Origin: Gymnothorax reevesii
Taxonomy: Eukaryota > Chordata > Actinopteri > Anguilliformes > Muraenidae
Direction: 5' to 3'
NCBI GenBank assembly: GCA_029721435.1
Contig: CM056583.1
Coordinates: 51,935,620-51,999,619 of the forward strand
Length of the DNA stretch: 64,000 nt
Shown here one piece after another: positions 56,040 to 64,000 of this stretch. Made by a program: the position numbers and the translations under genes. The stretch's first letter is position 1. Each line of letters opens with the position of its first letter. The notes under the pieces were generated by a model. It did no database searches. It saw only the letters and a list, made by a program, of their open reading frames with translations, and had not been told where the DNA came from.

Positions 56040-57540
56040 TACTCAGCAACAAAAGTTTCTGTGACACCAATATTGTTAATTATTTTTCATAACGCAATTA
56101 TGAAATTGTCATACATGGTGATATCAGACTGAAACAGTACACGTAAACACAACATTGAAATGGAAATCATGAAAATGCGAGAAAATGACTTTGCACGTGA
56201 AAATGTGCGTAAATCATGCTTGTGGATGGCAATAAAAGAGGAGAATTTTTGGAATGTGCCTGATGAACGACAGAAGCATCACTTATCGAAAACACAGCCA
56301 TTTCGGATCAGGAACTCTACCCTCTAAATGCCAAGACTGTCTGAAAATGATCGGTGGAGGGCCATTGGGATGATTGAATCCGGAACCTCGCAGAGGGAAG
56401 TTGCTCATCGCCTGAATGTCCACCGAAACACCATTTGGAACTTATGGCAGCGTCATCAGCAGACAAGACATGTCAGAGACCGTCCTCGCAGCGGCCGTCC
56501 ACGAGTAACCACTCCCAGACAGGACAACTGGATTCGAACAACCCATCTCCGAAATCGATTCCAACCTGCAACCATAACTGCAAGAACGATACCTGGTTTG
56601 AGGCGACTGTCTGCACAGACAATCCGTCGCCGTCTCCGTCATTTTGGCATTGTCCCACGTCGGCCAGCAAGACGTCCAATACTCACATTACAACACCGAG
56701 GACTGCGTCTACAGTGGGCACAACAACATCGACGGTGGATCCAACGTCAGTGGGATCTTGTACTCTTCACTGATGAACCAAGATTCATGCTTAACCGGTG
56801 TGATGGTCGTTTACGTGTATACCGTCGACGTGGAGAACGTTATGCCAACAACTGTGTTCAGGAATTTGATCGTTTTGGAGGTGGTAGTGTCATGATTTGG
56901 GGAGGGATCACGGCTAGAAACAGAACAGATTTGCTTGTTATTGATGGAAATCTGACAGGTCAAAGATATCGCGATGAAGTGCTACGGCCATTAGTGGTAC
57001 CGTTTTTGATGCAACATGGTCCCGGAATAACGCTGCAACATGATAACGCCAGACCACACGTTGCAAGGATTGTACAGCAGTATCTGATGCAACAACATGT
57101 CAATGTCCTGCCATGGCCAGCCAGATCCCCAGACATGTCCCCAATCGAGCATCTTTGGGACGAGATGGATCGACGTTTGCGGCGGTTGGATAACCCGCCA
57201 GCTACACTCCAGGAATTGCGACAACGTCTACGTCAGATTTGGAATGACATCCCACAGCAATTTCTGGCACATCTGATTCGGTCCATGCGCCGGAGATGCG
57301 TTGCTTGCATCATGGCACGAGGAAGTCACACCCGGTATTGAAGTGTGAAGGTCACAATTGGTTAGACGTCAGACAAGTGCTTCATGACGCATGAAAATGA
57401 CATTTTTCGTTTTGAGTGACGTTGGCACTGAAAAGTCAGTGTTTCTCCTGTTAAATAAACATATTGATTGCATTGAGATCTTTGCGTGTCATTTATAACA
57501 TACACATAAATGGTGTCACAGAAACTTTTGTTGCTGAGTA
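56040..57540 (+). mobile_element. Apparently intact Tc1-like transposon
   Basis: Both ends carry the same inverted sequence starting TACTCAGCAACAAAAGTTTC and continuing identically for about 30 bp to TGTGACACCA, after which they diverge. TA target dinucleotides lie at 56040-56041 and 57539-57540; neighbouring TA pairs leave a 2-bp ambiguity. The element is about 1.5 kb with one uninterrupted transposase gene, the typical autonomous Tc1 size. Identical TIRs and an open gene suggest a recent insertion. Confidence 0.93.
56328..57341 (+). CDS. Tc1-like DD34E transposase, full length
   Basis: A 337-codon open frame from MPRLSENDRWRAIGM to RGSHTRY. Residues 1-45 form the first helix-turn-helix (SQREVAHRLNVHRNTIWNLW). 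DRPRSGRPRV at 51-60 contains the GRPR linker motif. A second helix-turn-helix spans about 61-110. The DDE domain has LFTDEPRF with Asp149, FGGGSVMIWGG, LQHDNARPHVARI with Asp239 and SPDMSPIEHLWDEM with Glu274; 34 residues separate Asp239 and Glu274. The length matches active Tc1 family members. It would bind the element's TIRs and catalyse cut-and-paste transposition into TA. The Met at 56328 is preferred since the first helix begins just after it. Only in vivo activity is unknown. Confidence 0.95.
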   Translation: MPRLSENDRWRAIGMIESGTSQREVAHRLNVHRNTIWNLWQRHQQTRHVRDRPRSGRPRVTTPRQDNWIRTTHLRNRFQPATITARTIPGLRRLSAQTIRRRLRHFGIVPRRPARRPILTLQHRGLRLQWAQQHRRWIQRQWDLVLFTDEPRFMLNRCDGRLRVYRRRGERYANNCVQEFDRFGGGSVMIWGGITARNRTDLLVIDGNLTGQRYRDEVLRPLVVPFLMQHGPGITLQHDNARPHVARIVQQYLMQQHVNVLPWPARSPDMSPIEHLWDEMDRRLRRLDNPPATLQELRQRLRQIWNDIPQQFLAHLIRSMRRRCVACIMARGSHTRY

Positions 57541-57544
57541 TATG

Positions 57545-57835
57545 TAACATATATGTAACATTGGGGGGTTTTCATGAGTGAGAAGGGGGTTTAGAATGAT
57601 GGGGGAACAATTTTAAAAGGAAGAGGTAGACGCGGCGCACGTAAAAAAAAAAAATTGCACTAATGCCGATACACACATGTGTATAGTTACCCCGTGACTT
57701 TCACTCTATGTCCTATCTCTTGAACTACTTATGTTTTTTTTTTTGGACTTTCGTTTTTTTTTTTTTTTTTCCTGCTTTCTGTCAACGATGCTGTGAACAA
57801 AGCTTTACATGTTAAGTCATACATAACATTAGTGT
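57545..57835. other. T-rich unannotated stretch
   Basis: Contains two T-runs near 57732-57770; nothing else is supported. Confidence 0.5.
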
Positions 57836-57930
57836 TAGCCGTGGGATTTGAACCAGGAACCCTGTGGAGAATGCAATGCTAATCACATCATTCACTGTGG
57901 CCTTAACCACTACACCAACTGAGTGAGACA
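57836..57930 (-). repeat. tRNA-like sequence, probable SINE head
   Basis: On the minus strand TTGGTGTAGTGGTTAAGG (A-box-like) is followed about 55 bp later by GGTTCAAATCCC (B box). The order and spacing are those of a tRNA promoter. The acceptor stem is not clearly paired, so a tRNA-derived SINE head or tRNA pseudogene is more likely than a working tRNA. Confidence 0.55.
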
Positions 57931-58640
57931 ATTGAAAGATCATTTTATTTATTTATTTCTCATATATTCATTTTCTCTTTTATTTATTGTTGTCAATGAG
58001 GAGACGAGTGAATATCCATTTTGATGTCTTACATGCTGGTGGCCTATCCGGAGACACTAGGTAGAATAATTTGAGCAGAACAAACCATTTTTGGCTGAGT
58101 TGGGTTATGGTGAGGGTTAGGGATTGGGATTGCATTCCCTATGGGTTAGGGATAGCATTCCCTATGAGTTGGATAGGGATAGAGATGGTTTAGTTTGTTT
58201 GGTGATGAGTGTGCCGTGCGGCACGTGGCGAGTACGGTTGGAAGAGGAGGAGGGGGATTCGGCACGATATACATACACACACACACACACACACACTAAA
58301 CTTTGTGCGCATTCGCCTGCTTATGACAGAACAATAGATCAGTGCCATGACAAATTAAAAACAATGTGCGCGGTGCCAAAGTCTTGCAGCTCAAGTTATG
58401 AGGCAGACAGATTGATTTCTCGCGGTGTGAGGCACGGATAACATAATCAGCGAAATTATAGATAAGGTCCTTTTCCTTCTTAATGATCTATTATTGTCGT
58501 AAAGTCATATAAATGGGCAGCCTTAAATGCACTCGCGTGTTTCCTATTTTGAATGGAAATAAAGGGCGTGATGAAATTGGACATACGTGCACAAAGTTTA
58601 TTTCGAGACTATAAAGGGTCGTATAGTCCTCACTGACTAA
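57931..58640. other. Unannotated stretch
   Basis: A near-duplicate GGGTTAGGGATAGCATTCCCTATG-type unit repeats at about 58104-58165, and a CA array lies at 58275-58296. No gene. Confidence 0.45.
58275..58296. repeat. CA microsatellite
   Basis: About eleven CA units. Confidence 0.95.
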
Positions 58641-58649
58641 CTAGAACCA

Positions 58650-59616
58650 AAATGAGTGATTGCACGGTGTAAGATGAGTGGAACTTGTGGCGGCTGTCTC
58701 GGCAGCTCCGAAATCCAGAGGCCACGATTGAATTCTGCAAAGAAAGGGGTTTGATTGCTCGCTCTCCGCTTTCTCGGCGATGTCGCAGAGCCCCTCTCGT
58801 GGTTTGCGAAGGCAGACTCTCGAGTGGGCTTTGTATGGCGCTGCCACAATCGGAGATGCAGCAGCACTCGGACCTCCGACCGCAGCATTTGTCGTGGCAG
58901 CTGGTTCGCTGGCAGCAGGATGTCGTTGGAAAAAATCCTGGTGCTCATCTACTGCTGGGCGGCGCAGATGTCAAACAAAGCGGCAATAAAGGAATCCAGC
59001 CTCGACGGCGAGCTCACAAGCAAGGAGACCGTCGTTGACTGGTTCACTTATTGCCGCAAAGTTTGCCTCCACGTCGTCCAGCAGTGTAGTACCACCGCTA
59101 TAGGGGACCCAGGACGTATCGTGGAAATCGACGAGTCCAGATTTGACAGCTGCCGAAAATGCAACCGCGGTCGTTTGCGCGATGGCAAGTGGGTTTTGAG
59201 GGAGGGGGGGGTATTTGCTGTGAGACTAAGGAGGTTTTTTTTTCGTCGAGGTTGAGAACCGGAATTCGGCGACATGAATACCCCTTATTAAGGAGTATGT
59301 TGGCGCTGGTTCACAAATCGTAACCGACTGCTGGCGGGCATACGATTGCCTCAGCGAGGAAAACTTCCAGCATCTCACGGTGAACCACTCCTTGAACTTC
59401 GTGGATCCTGCCTCCCCTGGCGCGCACACTCAAAATATTGAGTGCCAGTGGTGGCAGATCAAGAGGTCCTTGCCATCCATGCACACGAGTAGCAGCGACG
59501 GCTTAGGCTTCTATTTGGCAGAGTACATGTGGCGACGTAAACATAGCAGCGTCGACCACTTTGCTGAAATTTTAGCCGACATCCTGTTGCTGTATGCGCC
59601 ACCAAAGAGCATGTAA
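58650..59616 (+). pseudogene. Merlin (IS1016/ISXO2-like) transposase, frameshifted
   Basis: RNPEATIEFCKERGLIARSP (about 58707-58765) is the typical start of this family. After a frame change near 58800, CHNRRCSSTRTSDRS, a Cys-rich region, and DPGRIVEIDESRF (first Asp, near 59130) follow. Around 59200-59250 a second frameshift in G and T runs and a TGA near 59270 break the reading. The next frame gives IVTDCWRAYDCL (second Asp), then TVNHSLNFVDPASPGAHTQN and IECQWWQIKR (Glu) to a TAA at 59614-59616. All three catalytic residues remain as codons but the gene cannot be read through. The TIRs were not found. Confidence 0.9.
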
Positions 59617-59619
59617 CAT

Positions 59620-61255
59620 CTCGTCTCCACCACTCTCCAGACTTCTGCTTCGGCAGAGGTCTCCTATAAGGTCCAAAGAAAGAACAATTACACTTTGCGC
59701 CCGGAACTGCATTATTTACGGTTCCGGGCACCACCACACAGCATCATTTGTACACCAAGATGACAACGTCCATTGAATAATATCATAAAGCCAACTTCGC
59801 GTAAATTCCAAATTTACTGTCATCAAGCGCAAAGCAAACTTAAGAACGCGAATCATTACTCAAACAGAGGTCCAGGCGCGAATGACTGAAGGCCCACAAT
59901 GACACAAGCGGCTGGGTGTGGAACACACTAGCGCACGTAAACTGAGCGCTCGCTCTTGTGGCACGCGCGTGCTTACGCTGCGCAAAGTGAGCATGCCCTA
60001 GTATTGTCAACAGTGTCATGGCTGCCACCTTTATAAGCTAGTAGCACGTATAGCCGCTGTGGAAATTAAAGTGTAAATTATCTTTCCTGGATGTACGGTC
60101 GATGTTTTTCCACACCCGAACACTTTACTTGGTGTCTAAACATTAAGGTAAGCTGAAAAAGTTGTGATTTTTTTCGATTTTGCTGGAGGTTGTTTATGGT
60201 ACTCTTACCAAACAACTCTTTATTGTATTTCTCTATTCATGTTTAGGCCTATGGTTGGATATTTGGAATTGTATCTCTTGTACCATCATTGGCATTAGCA
60301 AAGAAACATTAGTGTTCGGCAATGCTTAACTGCGGTCTTCTAGTAGTTCCACCCTTTTTTTTTGTTCTGCAGTCAGTAGCGCAGGAGGTGGTTAATTACA
60401 TACGGAGGGATAACGGTTCAAGATGGTAGTATTGTTGAGTAAATCTGTAAAGTTGGTGACTTTGTTTAGCCAGTCATAGGAAGAGCATGTGATCTTGCTG
60501 TTTACCCTCATGTATTTTTAATGTATCGATGCAAGAGGATGTTGTTTGCCATGTAAGTCATGCTAGGTACTATTAATGGTTTACAATGTTAATGAGAAAA
60601 TGAATTTAAAAACTTTGTATTCGTTGGTGGAGCTTATTTCATTATATGCACTAAAATAGCAAATCATCCTTTAGATTTTTTTTCTCTTCCACAAGAGTCA
60701 TTGCCTAAAATTTCATTTCATTTAAATGGTTCATGGTATTGCAGTTTTTATACGATCACAATATTATTATTATTTTTAAAATTAATTATGCATATTCATC
60801 GCAACAGTCGTATTTTGGCACAACCTTACAAAGTTTGCTAGGTTCCCGCTATGAAAGTCAGACTGGCTTGCTCAAGGAAACTTTGTCGTTAAAGTGAAAA
60901 TCGCTGAAACCACATGCTTCAAACTACTGCGGTGCGAACAAGGTACAAATGGTTTTTGGAAACCATTGTTCTTCTGATGTTAGTTAGTTTTACAATGCAT
61001 CATACCATGTTAGTGGCATGATGCATTTTTTCCATATTCAGTTTATCAATATTCACAGTGTCATGTTAACACTAAAAGTCTTGAACAGCTCCATTCATGC
61101 CTCTCATTAGCAGTCCCCACAAGGTGGGGCTCCTTTCAGTACTTGCACGAGTTTGCCTGCTGCGTCCGCCGCCACTGCACTTTCTTTTGACTATAACTTT
61201 CTTGCCATCTTCAAATTATTTCTAATACTTTCATCACATATAATATCCATGGGGA
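59620..61255. other. Unannotated stretch
   Basis: The first part (59620-60010) is CpG-richer and may hold the 3' flank of the Merlin copy. Nothing else is supported. Confidence 0.4.
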
Positions 61256-61900
61256 ATTGTTTTGGCATAATCTTTGATCGCTTCAAAGGTCAAGGTCATG
61301 AAAACTGGCCATGCAACTCAAAATACTTGTTAACATGCTGGCTTCAAAAGTATTTATGATAGAAAGCTGTAACTTGTGTCTAGCAATTATAGAACAGGGC
61401 TCAATTTTTATTAACTTTTGGGCAAATTCCATGCTAGATCAAGGTCCCAACGAGGTCATCACATCTGACTATGCCCCCTCAGAAGGCTTGTTAACACTAC
61501 AATTTCCAAAGTTTTTATGATAGAAACCTGTAACTTGGTATAATGCAAATGTATAGCAGGGTAAATCTTCTGTCAAGGTCACAGGAAAAACTATTGTTGT
61601 TGAAGCATCTTTAACTTTCTCGTCAACATGACCCCATTTAGTACTTTGTGCACAGTTTTTATACTACTGGAAAATTAATTGTTTTGGCATTATGACTGGT
61701 CTCTTTAAAGGTCAAAGTCATGAAAGGTCTGGCCATTCCCCTCAAAATACCTCTTAACACAATTAACAAAAAGATTTTAAGACACCAAGCTGGAACTTGG
61801 TATATAGGAACTATAGAATAGGACTCACTTCCTACCAACTTTTGGCCAAATTCTGTTTACAGTCAAGGTCATAGTGAGGTCAAGGTCATTCATGTACTCA
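61256..61900. repeat. Diverged tandem duplication with TCAAGGTCA motifs
   Basis: A unit of about 425 bp occurs twice: the stretch TTTTGGCATAATCTTTGATC...TTTTGGGCAAATTC (61259-61430) matches TTTTGGCATTATGACTGGTC...TTTTGGCCAAATTC (61682-61852). Perfect TCAAGGTCA lies at 61290-61298, 61573-61581, 61863-61871 and 61880-61888, with near copies at 61439 and 61712. TCAAGGTCA is the monomer site of ERR/SF-1 nuclear receptors, but use is untested. Confidence 0.7.
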
Positions 61901-61904
61901 CATA

Positions 61905-62925
61905 AAACGTCTTGACAGAATATTTTTATGTTTGATTATTCTTTATGAAATTTACTTATAAATGTATCCCAAAGCCAGGTGGAGTGGAATGGTGTCCCGC
62001 AAACACATTTCTCGTGATGCAATGTGCTGAAGGAACATACGACAGGTGCAGCATCCTGTGCATTGATTTTAATTCTTTGATAACAGGTCTTTAGTGTGTA
62101 GCCAGCACACTGGACAGAGGAGAAAATAAAGCTAGAAAAACAAAGCCGATTTTGCACACATTATAAAAACACATGTTAATAAAGTCTGTCCTCATTTGTT
62201 CAAGAATCATTAAATGCAAAGCACTTTATGCATATCGGTATCACTCGGCATAAAACCCTGTCACTTTTATATGTTGTTTAATGTCTTGTCATTTGAGACA
62301 TCTGGATCTACACTGCACATCTTGCTAACTGTGGTTTATGAGCCAGGAGTTTATGTGATGCTTTAGATGTCAAGCATTTATATGGTTACATGTTCAGTTC
62401 AGATGCTGTGGTTTCATTATCAGTGATGGCGAGGTTCATGCCTCTGAATACTGACAATGCTTCAACACAATGTGAGGAGTTTGCCTTCAAGAGCCATATC
62501 TCAGCATATTGGGTTGTGTTGCAAGGGGATCTTTTTTTCTGAGGCAGTTTTGACTGCATCTCAGGGTGGAGACGTTGCTACTGTTCAATGCAGTCAAAGT
62601 CTAAGTGCTTTTATCATTCTGGAATTTCACTTGAAAATTCACATGATCAGTGCAGTTTGCACACAGCCGAACATTTGCCTTTCTAGGAGGTGTAAAAAAA
62701 TCTCTCTTCAGGTAGCCCTTTCGAAAAATATGTGGATTTAGCAAGCAAATTATAATCTAGATTGTAGCGTCTGCATTTTAGTCCAGCATGTAGGAAGTAT
62801 ACATGTTTGCATTGCTTGGTGATATTGCCGTAAAAGGGGCAGGTGGCTTTTTAAACATCCTATTTACATTTTATGTATCACCTTAATGACATGCCTGTGT
62901 GAACATCACAAACACCACACTTGTG
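61905..62925. other. Unannotated stretch
   Basis: No supported feature. Confidence 0.45.
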
Positions 62926-62926
62926 C

Positions 62927-63007
62927 CAAAACCGGGTTGGAAAATTTTGAATCCGATGAGGATCGATCCTCACTCAGGTTCAGAATTTTCTGACCCGGTT
63001 TTGAGCA
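62927..63007. repeat. Short palindromic MITE-like element
   Basis: TGTGCCAAAACCGGGTTGG at the left faces TGACCCGGTTTTGAGCAC at the right; the middle pairs as well, and GAGGATCGATCCTC at the centre is a perfect palindrome. The whole 80 bp can form one hairpin with a few mismatches. Confidence 0.75.
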
Positions 63008-63009
63008 CT

Positions 63010-64000
63010 GTCGCTATAAATTAACAGAAGTATTCTAGCAACAATGCTTTTACATTTAGAAGAAAGTCTCCCTGTAAATAGACTTCCTCCTCCTGAGAAT
63101 CAATGCTGTCAGGCTCAGAGAACCCTCCAGTCTTGTCCCCTTTGGACTCACTCGCTGTGTCCACATCTGTCAGATGATTGTATTGCTTTTCCACCTCCTG
63201 AAGGTAACGCGAACATTCTTAGGTGGTAATAAGGTAGCCTATCTTACAATGCGCTGGTGTAATACAGACGTATGAAGTTGAGAAAATGCAACTTAACTTG
63301 CGGTTACGCAGGACTTTATATCCTATTTCTGAAGGCCTAATCAATTTCTTTCAGTCATCGTTTTTAAGGTTCATGCAGTCCTGTCCTTTCTTGGATAAAA
63401 TGCCTGACAATCAATTGATAGATACCAGGAAGGTTTCAGGTGGGCATGATCTATACTTGCGCTCTTACGCAGTGCAATGTCAACAATTACTTATCAGACT
63501 GTATTTCCGCAAGAGATTGCTTCAGGCGATAACTGACCACTGAATCCTGCTAGGGACGTTCCTACGCGTAAATCAATGGTAAGTTTATGCATCATTTTAC
63601 ATTTGATGGCTATCATGGACAGTAGAGTGACAGTATCAGTATTATGTTCAATTTCTGCTTCAGAAAGTTGTTCATTTGCTAATAAATTTCCATACCTTGG
63701 CGCTGTTGTGGGTTAAGCTTGCTGCTATATATTTTTTTGTTGAGAAAGAATTTTTATCAGCTGCTGGATGAATGTGATTGGTAAATTTTTAAGGGTGTTT
63801 GCAGTTCAGACTTGGTTGAGGAGCTCTATTCATAGAATTTCTAGGCAACAGCGGTGGGACTTAAAATGCACATATAGTTCCAAATAGTTTACGGGTACTG
63901 CTTCCTCCTGAATATTCGAAGTACGTCTCACATCTACCCCATACTGTAAGTATACTGCAACTGAATGCATTAATGGAGCACCGTCATCGTCATTAACGTC
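63010..64000. other. Unannotated window end
   Basis: No supported gene or repeat. Frames at 63044-63543 have no motif. Confidence 0.4.

Noticed and set aside
56435..56895. Alternative frames inside the 56-kb transposase
   Set aside because: They are shadows of the 337-codon DD34E frame and have no motif of their own.
57836..57930. Functional tRNA gene
   Set aside because: Box-like motifs are present, but I could not pair a full acceptor stem or define an anticodon arm; a SINE head is likelier.
1..64000. CRISPR array, bacterial operon or phage content
   Set aside because: No regularly spaced direct repeats with spacers and no prokaryotic gene organisation; all signals are of a vertebrate repeat landscape.

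Overview
The window looks like a gene-poor, transposon-rich stretch of a ray-finned fish genome, probably a teleost. This rests on the mix of repeats: several Tc1-like families of fish type, hAT and PIF/Harbinger elements and MITEs, a Merlin transposase, a decayed Ty3/Gypsy element, an L1/Tx1-type LINE fragment, tRNA-derived SINE pieces, an L2-type 3' tail, and long dinucleotide microsatellites. No species is claimed. I found no host protein-coding gene that I can name. Nearly all recognisable coding sequence is transposase or retrotransposon sequence. All family names come from sequence features and memory; no search was run.

Layout. 0.5-8 kb is a pile of Tc1-like remnants, almost all on the minus strand: a broken transposase at 842-1892 next to a second N-terminal remnant, a decayed transposase (about 4048-5560) split by an 811-bp non-autonomous Tc1-like element inserted at TA (4200-5010), and two juxtaposed partial transposases (6466-7608). 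8.1-10.5 kb is a TTAA-flanked element with a small exon-like ORF, interrupted by a 1,259-bp solo LTR with a perfect 5-bp target duplication. 11.1-12.7 kb is a non-autonomous hAT element. 14.3-15.95 kb is a full-length but inactivated Tc1-like element with TIRs of about 170 bp. 17.9-32.6 kb holds small inverted-repeat elements, a hAT transposase remnant, an element with TIRs of about 150 bp carrying broken ORFs (21.4-22.9 kb), a second copy of the LTR family, microsatellites, and an old repeat with a 71-bp TTAA-flanked MITE inside it.

35.5-38.8 kb has a fold-back repeat, an L1-like LINE fragment and a 1.64-kb PIF/Harbinger-like element. 40.4-47.3 kb has two hAT-type MITEs with perfect 8-bp duplications; one sits inside a decayed Gypsy element that keeps its polypurine tract and 3' LTR. 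50.7-54.4 kb is a multi-level nest: an inverted-repeat family copy opened by a 2.6-kb insertion, which contains a GGGCTCTAATTTC-ended element, which contains a 798-bp fold-back MITE; a second, almost perfectly symmetrical fold-back (53627-54353) lies beside it. 56.0-57.5 kb is the best-preserved mobile element: a Tc1-like transposon with matching ends and an uninterrupted 337-aa DD34E transposase. 58.65-59.62 kb carries a Merlin (IS1016/ISXO2-like) transposase broken by frameshifts. 61.2-61.9 kb is a duplicated block with several copies of TCAAGGTCA.

The elements do not form a pathway. They record successive insertions, and the nesting gives their relative ages. The stretches between them are mostly AT-rich DNA in which I can support nothing further.
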